Assembly (NCBI RefSeq): GCF_001598695.1
Contig: NZ_BCZK01000020.1
Span: forward strand, 28,035-92,034
DNA: 64,000 nucleotides
Direction: 5' to 3'
Origin: Klebsiella oxytoca NBRC 105695
GTDB taxonomy: Bacteria > Pseudomonadota > Gammaproteobacteria > Enterobacterales > Enterobacteriaceae
Part shown: positions 33,408 to 42,878 of the stretch, in pieces
Layout: every line of letters starts with the position of its first letter
Position numbering within the stretch: position 1 is the first letter of the stretch
Made by a program: the position numbers and the translations under genes
The notes under the pieces: model-generated
The model's database searches: none
What the model was told of the DNA's origin: nothing
What the model saw: only the letters and a program-made list of their open reading frames with translations

Positions 33408-35039
33408 ATGTCAGTCAGCTATAACATATATAGAATGCCATATAAGAGTCTTCCAGAATTGACAAAAAAAATCATTAAAGAAGGGCTTGTCGAACAAAAA
33501 ACTATTCTACATCAATCTTATCAACTCAAATTTTATTTTTCTGATAAATTAAAAGGAAATGAAGTATGGTGGTGGGATGTTTTTAGTGATTTCTTCAATG
33601 AAGAAATTGAAAAGCCTCATAATATATTCTATTTTGGCCTGCTAATAGGATTTAAAGAAAAGGACCCTGAGAATTGCTATCTTATCAGTCTTGGTAAATC
33701 ACATTTTTATCTCAGCAAGTTTATTGAAGCAGACTTTGGGCTGAATGTGGCAATGCGTATAGCTAATGATGAAAATATTTTACTCAAGAAAAGCAGATTC
33801 TTTTGTGGGGGAAAGAGTCAGGAGGCATCCTCATACTCACAGTTTGTTCAAGGAGCATATTTTCCTGGCGAATCCATCGAGCATCTCAAAACAAAAGCCA
33901 AAGAAACTGACAAGTGGGGATGTAATAATATAACTTTTTCTGATTCAATTCAGCTAAGTTTGGATGGTGCTCCTACTGCATTAGTCGATGTTTTCAATGA
34001 TATTGATTCTTCGTTGGCAACCAAAGAGAAAATCGAATTTCCTAAATCGGAAAAAATCACTGACGAGTCAAAGATAGATGAGCTTGATAATTATCTACTT
34101 CAATCGATCATTACAGATGATGCAAAAGTTATTATTGATGAGATTCAATCTTTTGATGCCTCTATTGTAATTAATAATTCTTTGACATTTTTTAAATTGC
34201 ACACAAAAGTTGAGGGGAGTGGAAAGTATCTTCAATCATCAGATAAAATTAATGACATAAAAATAGCAGATGTAAAGAAATTCATAAAAAATAACAACAT
34301 AAAAGATGTCAATAAAGTTTTTGTTAAGATAACTAATGAAAATAACAGTGGTCATACAGCCTCGTTAAAAGAAATATTGAGCATTACTTATAGCGAGGGC
34401 AGCGAGCACTTCTTCCTTAAGAGGGGAGGATGGAGTCGATTTAACTCTGCTTTTATGAAGTATTTGTCTACTTCTTTAGCCAGTATAAAATTTGAGGTTA
34501 AAGATGCTCTTAAGGAAGACGACTTCAAAGTATGGCAAGCTGAAAAAATAAAACAAATCGCAGAAGGAACTTCTAAAGACAAATTAGAATATAGAGAATA
34601 TTATTTTAATGAAAAGATGTCTGATGAGAAAGGTTATATACTTCTAGATCGCCAGCTAAAAAAAATACCATCCTTACGTGATAATGGCAAGGACTACAAT
34701 GTTGAAGTTGCAGATCTTTATAAAAATGGAGAGATTATTGCTGTAAAGATATCAGATAAACCGCATGATCTAATTTATAATATTGAACAGTCAAAAACCA
34801 CAATTCAAACTATAGTAAGAGGAGTAGTAAAATTTGAAGAGACAATTACTGATGTGGTTTTATGGATCTCAACTACTACAAAAGCTAAAAAATTAATTGA
34901 CATCAATTCTATTCAATTTTTATTAGCGGTTCAAACTTGGAAGGAAGTTGTTGAAGGATTTAATCTGAAACCAAAGATATATTATTCACATCACGACAAA
35001 CCCCAAAAGAAAAAGGGAAAGAAAAAAAACGCATCTTAA
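33408..35039 (+). CDS. TIGR04141/DUF6119-family sporadic protein
   Basis: A 543-residue protein resembling the sporadically distributed TIGR04141 (DUF6119) family. The opening SYNIYRMPYKS, the region FGLNVAMRIAND and the later VEVADLYKNGEIIAVKISD fit what I recall of the family. It is seen mostly in mobile and defence-rich DNA, with no fixed function. The KxxxxKKKxKKK-type tail may bind nucleic acid. It lies 68 bases after hxsA on the same strand but has AT-rich leader DNA, so a link to Hxs is uncertain. Confidence 0.68.
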   Translation: MSVSYNIYRMPYKSLPELTKKIIKEGLVEQKTILHQSYQLKFYFSDKLKGNEVWWWDVFSDFFNEEIEKPHNIFYFGLLIGFKEKDPENCYLISLGKSHFYLSKFIEADFGLNVAMRIANDENILLKKSRFFCGGKSQEASSYSQFVQGAYFPGESIEHLKTKAKETDKWGCNNITFSDSIQLSLDGAPTALVDVFNDIDSSLATKEKIEFPKSEKITDESKIDELDNYLLQSIITDDAKVIIDEIQSFDASIVINNSLTFFKLHTKVEGSGKYLQSSDKINDIKIADVKKFIKNNNIKDVNKVFVKITNENNSGHTASLKEILSITYSEGSEHFFLKRGGWSRFNSAFMKYLSTSLASIKFEVKDALKEDDFKVWQAEKIKQIAEGTSKDKLEYREYYFNEKMSDEKGYILLDRQLKKIPSLRDNGKDYNVEVADLYKNGEIIAVKISDKPHDLIYNIEQSKTTIQTIVRGVVKFEETITDVVLWISTTTKAKKLIDINSIQFLLAVQTWKEVVEGFNLKPKIYYSHHDKPQKKKGKKKNAS

Positions 35040-35206
35040 ATCTGAACTTAGAATTGGTTATGGAGAAAGATATCAGGTTATAGCGTCTCAGTATCGCTCC
35101 AATATTGGTGTGGATTATGTATCACCGATACTACCAAAATTATTATGTTTTAGGTATGGTGATTTACCGACATACCTCTTTTGTATTTATCTCGCAATGA
35201 TGTTGT

Positions 35207-35623
35207 TTACTTTTGTTTAAGCCTTCTAAGCTTCATACTTTCTAATGAGAATAATAATAGAGTTGTGCTGTATATAAAACCAGAGTTAGTTAATAACTTT
35301 AAATTTAATGCTTCAGGATTTTCACTGAGAAAATGAAAGGCATAAACTAAGTATACAGCTAAAGCAGCCGTTCCAATTGTTGGTCCAATATCGCCTTGAT
35401 CATGAGGTTCAAGGTTTACATTGAACTTAAAGATTAGCCATTCAAATCCCCAAGTAAAAAAAACAACTAATATCATGGCTGCGAATAATTTCGCGATGTT
35501 ATCTGCTGATGGATTCATCAGAACAGATTGTTTCTGAAAAAATTCACAAAGTGAGAGTCCGAAAAAAATAAAAAAAAGTGGTCTGGAACTAAATTTTTCA
35601 AAAACTTTGAATAGGGTTTCCAT
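35207..35623 (-). CDS. small integral membrane protein
   Basis: A 138-residue protein with about four hydrophobic helices (PLFFIFFGLSLCEFF, LFAAMILVVFFTWGFEWLIF, IGTAALAVYLVYAFHFL, FIYSTTLLLFSLES). No family is recognised. It sits between the TIGR04141 gene (convergent) and the integrase gene (same strand). Small membrane proteins in such places are often toxins or effectors of defence pairs, but nothing here proves it. Confidence 0.6.
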   Translation of the reverse strand: METLFKVFEKFSSRPLFFIFFGLSLCEFFQKQSVLMNPSADNIAKLFAAMILVVFFTWGFEWLIFKFNVNLEPHDQGDIGPTIGTAALAVYLVYAFHFLSENPEALNLKLLTNSGFIYSTTLLLFSLESMKLRRLKQK

Positions 35624-35661
35624 TTTCTTTACCTTCAGGATTATATTAGCTATTCTGATAC

Positions 35662-36891
35662 TTAGGCTACCAGAGCATTTGATCTTTGAGCTTGAACGTA
35701 ATCACTCCACCATTGCATCAAACTCTGTCGCTCTATCAGATATTCTGCACGATTGTATGCTGCGATAATTTCATCTTTTTTCGAGTGGGCAAGCGCTGCC
35801 TCAAGAACTTCAGCTCTGAATTTACCAGACTCCTCTGCCGCTGTTCGTGCAATAGAACGCATACCGTGAGCTACAAGCTCGCCTCCGAACCCCATTCGGA
35901 TGATAGCTGCGTTGGCTGTTTGTTCATGCATATGATTAAGAGGCGCTTTAATGCTGGGGAAAACCCATTCTCTATGCCCACTTATTGATTTCATTAATTC
36001 AAGGATGCGCAAAGCTTCTTTACTCAAAGGAACTTTGTGAGGCTTTTTCATTTTCATGAAATCAGCAGGAATGTTCCAAATGCTGTTGGTTGTATCAATA
36101 TCAGACCATCTTGCGCGAACGGCTTCACCCGGACGAACCCATGTCAACAATTGCCATTCAATTAGCATACGTGTTTCCAACCGGATTGACGCATTCGTCA
36201 AAGATTCCATAAACCTTGGCAATTCGCTTGGGGGAAGGGCAGGCATATTTTGCTTTTTTGGTTTACTGAATCTTTGACCAAGGTTGTCAGCCGGGTTGAA
36301 CTCAATAAGTTCTTCAGTAGCTGCCCACCGGAAGATTTCATTCAGACGTGAAATGATACGGCGTAGAGTTTCCAATACGCCTCGTTGCTCAATAGGATCA
36401 AGGTGTTGTTTTAAGAGCTTAGGCCGGATCTCATTGATAGGGACATTACCCAGACCAGGAAAGACATTTCTCTCTAAGCTGCGCCAGATGTCTGCTGCAT
36501 GGTCTTGTGAGATACCTGATGTCTTTACCTTCTCATCTAACCATTTCCGCGCTACGGCTTGGAGAGTGTGCTCAGTAGCACTCTTTAATGCCTTCGCCTT
36601 ATCGTTGTTATGGATTTGTGGATCAACACCATTTGCCAGAAAGGAAAGATATTCATCACGTAAGGCTCTGGCTCTTGCCAGTGTAAGGTGAGGATAGGTC
36701 CCAAGGCTCATTTTGGTTCTTTTTTTACTCACTGGCACTGCATACCTGAAATACCAATTCTTCTTTCCTCCTTTCGAGAGGGGAGCGATTCGTAGTATCA
36801 AACCATCTCCGTCAAACAAGTTGATTTCTTTGTCGGCTGGCTTGGTGCTTTTGATTTCAGTGTCAGTGAGCTTCTTAGCGATTTTTGCCAT
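35662..36891 (-). CDS. P4-type tyrosine integrase targeting ssrA
   Basis: A tyrosine recombinase of the P4/CP4-57 family, about 409 residues from the ATG at 36891 (MAKIAKKLTDTEIK); the frame is open back to 36933. The N-terminal arm-binding domain has NLFDGDGLILRI. The catalytic part has Arg in LTWVRPGEAVRARW, the His-x-x-Arg box in VAHGMRSIART, a later His in LAHSKKDE and Tyr in NRAEYLIER. All are present, so it is likely functional. Its gene points away from the 3' end of ssrA with 165 bases between, the layout of islands that integrate into tmRNA genes. Confidence 0.92.
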   Translation of the reverse strand: MAKIAKKLTDTEIKSTKPADKEINLFDGDGLILRIAPLSKGGKKNWYFRYAVPVSKKRTKMSLGTYPHLTLARARALRDEYLSFLANGVDPQIHNNDKAKALKSATEHTLQAVARKWLDEKVKTSGISQDHAADIWRSLERNVFPGLGNVPINEIRPKLLKQHLDPIEQRGVLETLRRIISRLNEIFRWAATEELIEFNPADNLGQRFSKPKKQNMPALPPSELPRFMESLTNASIRLETRMLIEWQLLTWVRPGEAVRARWSDIDTTNSIWNIPADFMKMKKPHKVPLSKEALRILELMKSISGHREWVFPSIKAPLNHMHEQTANAAIIRMGFGGELVAHGMRSIARTAAEESGKFRAEVLEAALAHSKKDEIIAAYNRAEYLIERQSLMQWWSDYVQAQRSNALVA

Positions 36892-36988
36892 TTTGGGACC
36901 CTCGGTTTTTGGACCCTTCTTAGTGGGTCCCATTCAGGGTGCCATAACTCGTAGTTCTCAGCAATTCTCACTGGACGACAATAGACGT

Positions 36989-37034
36989 AAAAAAGCCCGC
37001 AGAGCTTGTGCTGTGCGGGCTTAGTAGACTTCAT
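36989..37034. terminator. ssrA-proximal hairpin (right copy of direct repeat)
   Basis: Read leftward, GCCCGCA and TGCGGGC pair and are followed by TTTTTTAC, a good terminator for ssrA. The same 46-base block recurs at 12951-12996 with about seven changes. It belongs to the integrase side of the attachment region. Confidence 0.75.
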
Positions 37035-37056
37035 TTAACTTCAAACAACTAAAAAG

Positions 37057-37420
37057 TGGTGGAGCTGGCGGGAGTTGAACCCGCGTCCGAAATTCCTACA
37101 TCCTCGGTACTACATGCTTAGTCTGTCTTTACATTCGCCTGGCACCTGCGGACGGACACGCCACTACCAGACTAGCCTGATTAGATTTAACGCTTCAACC
37201 CCAGGCAGGGCCTCCACGCGATCTCTTTTGGGTTTGACCTCTCTTTGATCCCCGTCTTAAGAGCGGAAGCTAGGGAGAGAGGGCTCAGAGCAGGTTATTA
37301 AGCTGCTAAAGCGTAGTTTTCGTCGTTTGCGACTATTTTTTTGCGGCTTTTTACGAGGCCAACCGCCCCTCGGCATGCACCTTGGGTTTCGCAAATCCCG
37401 TCGAATCCAGAATCAGCCCC
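37057..37420 (-). ncRNA. ssrA: tmRNA
   Basis: The 364-base transfer-messenger RNA is encoded on the minus strand. The 5' end GGGGCTGATTCTGGATTCG (to 37420) and the 3' end GGTTCAACTCCCGCCAGCTC then CACCA (to 37057) form the tRNA-like part. The tag frame at 37298-37330 reads ANDENYALAA followed by a stop, as in enterobacteria. tmRNA with SmpB rescues stalled ribosomes and marks the peptide for degradation. The gene is intact, so the island at its 3' end restores the sequence it used. Confidence 0.97.
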
Positions 37421-37563
37421 AATGTGTACGTTGAGTATAACAGATTTATGAATGCGCTGACCAGCCCTCGTTTTGAGGATTATGGCGCCAGAGTGGATGA
37501 AAAATCAGCATCAACAACAATATAGCGTGAGGGCCAGCTGGCTGACCCTCAAGAGAAGGGCAA

Positions 37564-38046
37564 TTAACGACCTGCGTGTTTCATAATGCGGGCTTTATCA
37601 ACTGCCCACTCGCGATCTTTTATATCGGTGCGCTTGTCGTGCTGTTTCTTACCTTTCGCTACGCCGATTTTGACTTTGCACCAGGCATTCTTCCAGTACA
37701 GGGAAAGAGCGACCACGGTGTAACCTTCACGGTTGATACGCCCGTATAGGGTATCCAGTTCACGCTGATTGAGCAGAAGCTTACGGGTACGCGTTGGGTC
37801 GCATACGTAGTGGGTGGACGCTACCGCCATCGGCGTGAAGTTGGCGCCAAACAGATAGGCTTCGCCATCTTTCAAAATGACATAGCTGTCGCCAATATTG
37901 GCTTTACCTGCGCGGAGAGATTTTACTTCCCATCCCTGCAGGGCAAGACCCGCCTCGTATTCATCTTCGATAAAGTATTCATGACGAGCGCGTTTATTCA
38001 GCGCAATGGTGGCTGATCCAGGTTTGTGGGCTTTTTTCTTAGTCAT
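37564..38046 (-). CDS. smpB: SsrA-binding protein SmpB
   Basis: A 160-residue protein that binds the tRNA-like part of tmRNA and brings it to stalled ribosomes. The sequence shows [20 protein letters not shown] and [14 protein letters not shown], typical SmpB core strands, and a basic C-terminal tail ([20 protein letters not shown]) that enters the mRNA channel. It lies just upstream of ssrA on the same strand with 143 bases between, the conserved order. Confidence 0.97.
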   Translation of the reverse strand: MTKKKAHKPGSATIALNKRARHEYFIEDEYEAGLALQGWEVKSLRAGKANIGDSYVILKDGEAYLFGANFTPMAVASTHYVCDPTRTRKLLLNQRELDTLYGRINREGYTVVALSLYWKNAWCKVKIGVAKGKKQHDKRTDIKDREWAVDKARIMKHAGR

Positions 38047-38195
38047 AGTATCCTGAAGTCATCGTCTTAAAACAGTCGTACCTCAATCTTCCTGCGAGGC
38101 GTAATGGGCTATCTTAGCACGAGTTGCGGTACAGCGTTTTTTTTAGCAGCAGATAAATGATATTATTTGCCCTGTGTTTATATGTGGAACCTGCT

Positions 38196-38633
38196 ATGCC
38201 TCAGATTAGCCGTACCGCGCTGGTGCCGTTCAGTGCTGAACAGATGTATCAACTGGTAAATGATGTAAAGTCCTACCCTGATTTTCTGCCGGGCTGTACC
38301 GGTAGCCGGGTTCTGGAGCTTGGGCCGACGCAAATGACTGCGGCGGTTGACGTATCCAAAGCGGGTATCAGTAAGACCTTCACAACGCGAAATACGCTCA
38401 CCAGTAACCAGAGTATCCTGATGAGTCTGGTCGATGGTCCGTTTAAAAAGCTGATTGGCGGCTGGAAATTTATCCCTTTAAGCCCGGAAGCGTGCAAAAT
38501 TGAGTTTCATCTCGATTTTGAATTCACCAATAAGCTGATTGAAATGGCGTTTGGTCGTATCTTCAAAGAACTGGCTATGAATATGGTGCAGGCATTTACG
38601 ACGCGCGCTAAAGAGGTCTACAGTGCCGGCTAA
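38196..38633 (+). CDS. ratA: RatA, START-domain ribosome association toxin
   Basis: About 145 residues from the ATG at 38196 ([20 protein letters not shown]); some annotations begin at 38157, adding 13 residues. The START/coenzyme Q-binding fold is visible throughout ([27 protein letters not shown]). The E. coli protein blocks joining of ribosomal subunits when overproduced and is related to Coq10. It overlaps ratB by 11 bases. Confidence 0.95.
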   Translation: MPQISRTALVPFSAEQMYQLVNDVKSYPDFLPGCTGSRVLELGPTQMTAAVDVSKAGISKTFTTRNTLTSNQSILMSLVDGPFKKLIGGWKFIPLSPEACKIEFHLDFEFTNKLIEMAFGRIFKELAMNMVQAFTTRAKEVYSAG

Positions 38634-38913
38634 AATCGTGGTTGAAGTGGCCTACGCGTTGCCGGAAAAACAGTATCTGCAAAGCGTCAAGCTTGAGGAG
38701 GGGGCGACGGTCGAGCAGGCGATTGTTGCCAGCGGTCTTCTGGCGCTACGTGACGATATCGATCTGACGAAAAACAAAGTGGGAATTTATAGCCGCCCGG
38801 CTAAGCTTCAGGATCGCGTCCATGATGGCGATCGGGTCGAAATCTATCGTCCGTTGATTGCTGACCCGAAAGAGCTACGTCGTCAGCGGGCGGAGAAAAA
38901 CGCCGGAAAGTAA
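38623..38913 (+). CDS. ratB: RatB, RnfH-family protein
   Basis: A 96-residue ubiquitin-like (beta-grasp) protein of the RnfH family. [20 protein letters not shown] and [20 protein letters not shown] are the expected strands. It is the second gene of the ratA-ratB operon and overlaps ratA. Despite its place beside a toxin, it is not shown to be an antitoxin. An inverted repeat terminator follows. Confidence 0.93.
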   Translation: MPAKIVVEVAYALPEKQYLQSVKLEEGATVEQAIVASGLLALRDDIDLTKNKVGIYSRPAKLQDRVHDGDRVEIYRPLIADPKELRRQRAEKNAGK

Positions 38914-38940
38914 CCGTTTCGCACCAAAGATGCAGATATA

Positions 38941-38967
38941 AAAAAAGCGCTCAATGAGCGCTTTTTG
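38941..38967. terminator. bidirectional terminator between ratB and bamE
   Basis: AGCGCTCA (38946-38953) and TGAGCGCT (38955-38962) pair, with A-run before and T-run after. It can end both the ratAB and the bamE transcripts. Confidence 0.85.
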
Positions 38968-38983
38968 TGTATTGATAGCTTTA

Positions 38984-39325
38984 TTACTCCGCCGTCAGGG
39001 CAGGTTTGTTATCAATGTTGGTCAGCACACCGCTGCTGTTAAAGGTCAGGGTAAGCGTCTGCTGGGTAACTTTTTCATGCCCAGGCTGCTGACGGAAAAC
39101 GTAGAACCAGGTATTAGTGCCAAACGGATCCGACATCATCGGCGTACCCAAGGCATAGGCAACCTGTTGTTGCGTCATGCCGACACGAACTTTTGCTACA
39201 TCGGTTGGTGCCAGATAGTTACCCTGGTTGATGTCAGGACGGTAAACCACTCGTTCCAGAGTGGAACAGCCTGCGGTCAACATAAGAAGAACCGCTGCGG
39301 CAGCAGTCAGCGTTTTACAGCGCAT
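38984..39325 (-). CDS. bamE: BamE, outer-membrane assembly lipoprotein
   Basis: A 113-residue lipoprotein with lipobox LTAGC at Cys20. It belongs to the BAM complex, which inserts beta-barrel proteins into the outer membrane. [20 protein letters not shown] and FYVFRQQPG are the conserved core. It lies downstream of recN on the same strand and probably has its own promoter in the 147-base gap. Confidence 0.96.
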   Translation of the reverse strand: MRCKTLTAAAAVLLMLTAGCSTLERVVYRPDINQGNYLAPTDVAKVRVGMTQQQVAYALGTPMMSDPFGTNTWFYVFRQQPGHEKVTQQTLTLTFNSSGVLTNIDNKPALTAE

Positions 39326-39472
39326 AGTGATTTGATTCCTTTTTGGGCCCGAGCAGTACGTGGCTCATCTGTAATATGCCGATGATAATAGACCTTTGCC
39401 CGGTTGGGAACCTTCGGCTGCAGGTCTATCGGCAATTTGCTGTTCACTATGACTCTGTGAAAATCAAAAAGT

Positions 39473-41134
39473 TTACGCGGCAAGCAACTCTTTCGCGTTT
39501 GCCAGAGTGTTACGAGTGACTTCACTGCCGCCCAGCAGACGGGCCAGTTCCTGCAAGCGAGCGCGTTTATCCAGAGGGTGCATATGCGTCTCGGTCATTT
39601 CACCGTCTGTTTCCTTGCAGACGAAGAAATGATGATGTCCGCAACCGGCCACCTGCGGTAAGTGGGTAACGCACATCACCTGGGTTGACTCACCTAGCTG
39701 GCGCAGCAGTTTGCCCACCACCGCTGCCGTAGGGCCACTGATACCGACATCTACTTCATCAAAAATCAATGCCGGAGTTTCCATTTTCCGCGCGGTGATC
39801 ACCTGAATCGCCAGCGCAATACGCGAGAGTTCGCCTCCGGAAGCAACTTTAGCGATTGGCTGCAGCGGCTGACCCGGGTTGGTGGTTACCCGGAATTCAA
39901 TATGGTCTGCGCCTTCAGCGGTGAGATGACGCTCATCAAACGCGACATCAATGGAGAATACACCGTGTGGCATTGAAAGTGAGTGCATACTCTCCGTAAT
40001 TAACCGAGTCAGCTCATCAGCGCTATTCTGACGCAGGGCATGTAGCTGCTTCGCCGTCTCAAGGGCTAACTGATGATGCTCCACGACCATCTGACTGAGG
40101 GATTCCAGGGAACCGGCGCTATCATCCAGCAGACGCTGCTCTTCCAGCAGTGACTGGTAAAATTCTGGAAGCTCCTCGGGCGTAATTTGATGCTTGCGCG
40201 CCAGGACAATTTGTCGGGAGATACGTTGTTCCAGTTCGAACAGACGATTCGGATCGAGATCGAGGCGATCGTGATAATGACGCAGCTCGTCCGTGGCTTC
40301 GCTAAGCTGAATAGATGCTTCTTCAAGCATATCCAGCACTCCGGAGAGTTTACTGTCCATACCAACCAGCTCGCTCACCAGCTGCTTTGCGGCATAGAGT
40401 TGGCTTTGCAGATTGGATTCTTCGCCGTCTGCCATCACCGACAGCGCATGCTGACAGGTCGACAGCAATTGGCCGCTGTTGGCCAGACGTTTGTACTCTT
40501 CATCAATTTGCTCGAATTCGCCCGGCTGCGGATTAAACTCGTTGAGCTCTTTTAGTTGATACTGCACCAGATCCGCACGCGCGGCGCGCTCCTGGCTTTG
40601 CTGCTGATGCTGCGCCAGATCGCGGCAGCTTTTGTGCCACTGACGATAGCGCTCAGCCATTAGCTGAGTAAGCGCATACTCACCGGTATAGCCATCAAGT
40701 AAGGTCTTCTGATGTTCAGGCTTAGTCAACAGTTGGTGCGCATGCTGGCCATGGATCTGGATAAGAAGCTGTCCCAGTTCGCGGAGCTGGGATAAAGGCA
40801 CCGCCGTACCGTTAATAAAGCCGCGAGAGCGGCCGTCTGCGCTGATAACGCGGCGAAGTAAACACTCACGCCCGCTTTCCAGCTGGTTTTGTTCCAGCCA
40901 GCGTTGTGCGGCCGGCGTGTCTTTCAGGGAGAAGCGCGCGCATAAATCAGCCCGGCTGGCGCCTCTGCGCACCATATCGGCTTCCGCCCGACCGCCCAGG
41001 CACAGCCCCAGCGCGTCGATAGCGATCGATTTACCGGCGCCGGTCTCGCCGGTAATAGCGGTCATACCGCTGTGAAAATCGATTTCCAGCTCACGAACGA
41101 TAGCAAAATTACTGATAGTGAGTTGTGCCAACAT
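39473..41134 (-). CDS. recN: DNA repair protein RecN
   Basis: A 553-residue SMC-like ATPase for repair of double-strand breaks. The start [20 protein letters not shown] and Walker A GETGAGKS (about residues 30-37), a long helical middle, the signature [14 protein letters not shown] and Walker [15 protein letters not shown] are present. A LexA box lies in its promoter, so it is under SOS control. The C-terminal Ala-Ala (KELLAA) fits the ClpXP degradation signal known for E. coli RecN. Confidence 0.97.
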   Translation of the reverse strand: MLAQLTISNFAIVRELEIDFHSGMTAITGETGAGKSIAIDALGLCLGGRAEADMVRRGASRADLCARFSLKDTPAAQRWLEQNQLESGRECLLRRVISADGRSRGFINGTAVPLSQLRELGQLLIQIHGQHAHQLLTKPEHQKTLLDGYTGEYALTQLMAERYRQWHKSCRDLAQHQQQSQERAARADLVQYQLKELNEFNPQPGEFEQIDEEYKRLANSGQLLSTCQHALSVMADGEESNLQSQLYAAKQLVSELVGMDSKLSGVLDMLEEASIQLSEATDELRHYHDRLDLDPNRLFELEQRISRQIVLARKHQITPEELPEFYQSLLEEQRLLDDSAGSLESLSQMVVEHHQLALETAKQLHALRQNSADELTRLITESMHSLSMPHGVFSIDVAFDERHLTAEGADHIEFRVTTNPGQPLQPIAKVASGGELSRIALAIQVITARKMETPALIFDEVDVGISGPTAAVVGKLLRQLGESTQVMCVTHLPQVAGCGHHHFFVCKETDGEMTETHMHPLDKRARLQELARLLGGSEVTRNTLANAKELLAA

Positions 41135-41160
41135 AGCTGCCTTCCTGTATGAAAAACCAT

Positions 41161-41180
41161 TACTGTGTTTTCGTACAGTA
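41161..41180. promoter_or_regulatory. LexA (SOS) box of recN
   Basis: TACTGTGTTTTCGTACAGTA is a close match to the LexA site CTGT-N8-ACAG and lies 27 bases upstream of the recN start. It explains strong SOS induction of recN. Confidence 0.85.
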
Positions 41181-41220
41181 TAATCGGGTTTTTTATCCAG
41201 TAAAGGGGCTGGCTATAAAA

Positions 41221-42099
41221 TCAGAACAATTTTTTCGACCAGCCAAGCTTAGTGCTTAATGTATTGAAATAGCTGTAATCTTTAGGATGGATGAGATTAA
41301 GGTGATAATCACACCGGCGGATCAGCACATCTTCTCCATCCTGAATGGGCAGCGCTATCTGGCTATCGCAGCTAATTTCGAGGTCGCTGCAGCGCTGCGA
41401 AAAACGCAGGCGAATAGTACTGTCACCGTTGATCACCAGCGGCCGGGCCGAAAGCGTATGCGGGAACATAGGCACCAGGGTGATAGCATCCAGCGAAGGG
41501 GTGAGGATCGGCCCGCCGGCGGAGAGGGAATAGGCCGTGGAGCCGGTGGGCGTGGAGATGATGAGCCCATCTGAGCGCTGAGAGAAAGCAAACACTTCGT
41601 CAATATAGACTTCAAACTCAATCATATGCGCTACTTTACCGGGGTGCAGGACGACTTCGTTAATCGCCGTGCTGATACGCTTCTGGCAATCCTGCTGACA
41701 GACCTGAGCTTCCAGAAGGAAGCGTTTTTCGGCGATATAGTGGCCTTCGAGCACATCAGCGAGCTGCTGTAGCGCGTTGTCCGGATCGAGGTCGGTCAGA
41801 AAGCCGAGATTTCCGCGGTTAATGCCAATAACGTTAATATCGTAGCGCGCCAGCGTCCGCGCCGCGCCGAGCATATTACCATCGCCGCCAACCACGACGG
41901 CCAGGTCTGCCTGCTGGCCAATTTCCGCCAGCGTCCCGGTCTTCACATTGCTGAGCTGTAATTCATGAGCGATTTGCTGCTCAACCAGAACTTCATAACC
42001 TTTGCTGGACAGCCAGCGCCAGAGCATTTCATGTGTGGTCAGCGCGGTTGGGTGACGAGGGTGTCCCACAATGCCTATACACTTGAAGTGATTCTTCAT
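41221..42099 (-). CDS. nadK: NAD kinase
   Basis: A 292-residue NAD kinase that makes NADP from NAD with ATP. The [11 protein letters not shown] motif (about residues 72-82) contains the key Asp, and [16 protein letters not shown] is the second conserved motif. It is divergent from grpE and upstream of recN, the usual order. Confidence 0.97.
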   Translation of the reverse strand: MKNHFKCIGIVGHPRHPTALTTHEMLWRWLSSKGYEVLVEQQIAHELQLSNVKTGTLAEIGQQADLAVVVGGDGNMLGAARTLARYDINVIGINRGNLGFLTDLDPDNALQQLADVLEGHYIAEKRFLLEAQVCQQDCQKRISTAINEVVLHPGKVAHMIEFEVYIDEVFAFSQRSDGLIISTPTGSTAYSLSAGGPILTPSLDAITLVPMFPHTLSARPLVINGDSTIRLRFSQRCSDLEISCDSQIALPIQDGEDVLIRRCDYHLNLIHPKDYSYFNTLSTKLGWSKKLF

Positions 42100-42149
42100 G
42101 ATCTGGATGTCCTTGAGTTAAATGAATAGTGACAATCTGGCTGCGTTCC

Positions 42150-42178
42150 CTTGAAACCCGGAAACTGATCCCCATAAT
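42150..42178 (+). promoter_or_regulatory. sigma-32 promoter of grpE
   Basis: CTTGAAA (42150-42156) and CCCCATAA (from 42170) are spaced 13 bases, close to the heat-shock consensus. They lie about 46 bases upstream of the grpE start. Confidence 0.8.
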
Positions 42179-42223
42179 AAGCGAAGTTAGCGAGATGAAT
42201 GCGAAAAAAACGCGGAGAAATTC

Positions 42224-42814
42224 ATGAGTAGTAAAGAACAGAAAACGCCTGAGGGGCAAGCCCCGGAAGAAATTATCACGGAGCAGCACGATGACGTTGA
42301 GGCGGTAGAGCCTGAGGTTTCGGCTGAGCAGGTGGATCCGCGCGATGAAAAAATTGCGAATCTGGAAGCTCAGCTCGTTGAAGCCCAGAAGCGCGAACGT
42401 GAAGTATTGCTGCGTGCGAAAGCCGATGAAGATAACCTGCGCCGTCGTACCGAGCAGGATATCGAAAAAGCGCATAAGTTTGCGCTTGAGAAGTTCGTCA
42501 ACGAACTGTTGCCGGTCATCGACAGCCTGGACCGCGCCCTGGAAGTGGCTGATAAAGCCAACCCGGATATGGCGCCGATGGTTGAAGGTATCGAACTGAC
42601 GCTGAAGTCGATGCTGGACGTGGTTCGTAAGTTTGGCGTGGAAGTCATTGGCGATACTAACGTGCCGCTGGATCCGAACGTGCATCAGGCCATTGCGATG
42701 GTTGAGTCCGAGGACGTACCGGCAGGTAACGTTCTGGGCATTATGCAAAAGGGCTACACCTTGAATGGCCGTACTATTCGCGCGGCGATGGTAACCGTAG
42801 CGAAAGCGAAGTAA
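42224..42814 (+). CDS. grpE: GrpE, DnaK nucleotide exchange factor
   Basis: A 196-residue heat-shock protein that releases ADP from DnaK. The N-terminal half is a charged, long helix ([20 protein letters not shown]) that acts as a thermosensor dimer. The C-terminal part (VGDTN-like, [20 protein letters not shown]) is the beta domain touching DnaK. A sigma-32 promoter precedes it, and an inverted repeat terminator follows. Confidence 0.97.
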   Translation: MSSKEQKTPEGQAPEEIITEQHDDVEAVEPEVSAEQVDPRDEKIANLEAQLVEAQKREREVLLRAKADEDNLRRRTEQDIEKAHKFALEKFVNELLPVIDSLDRALEVADKANPDMAPMVEGIELTLKSMLDVVRKFGVEVIGDTNVPLDPNVHQAIAMVESEDVPAGNVLGIMQKGYTLNGRTIRAAMVTVAKAK

Positions 42815-42821
42815 ATAAGCG

Positions 42822-42850
42822 AAACGGCTACCATGAGGTAGCCGTTTTTC
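42822..42850. terminator. terminator after grpE
   Basis: AACGGCTACC and GGTAGCCGTT form a stem around ATGA, followed by TTTT. It may also end the convergent corB transcript. Confidence 0.85.
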
Positions 42851-42878
42851 TATTCAGACCTGCACCGTGCCAGGTATG

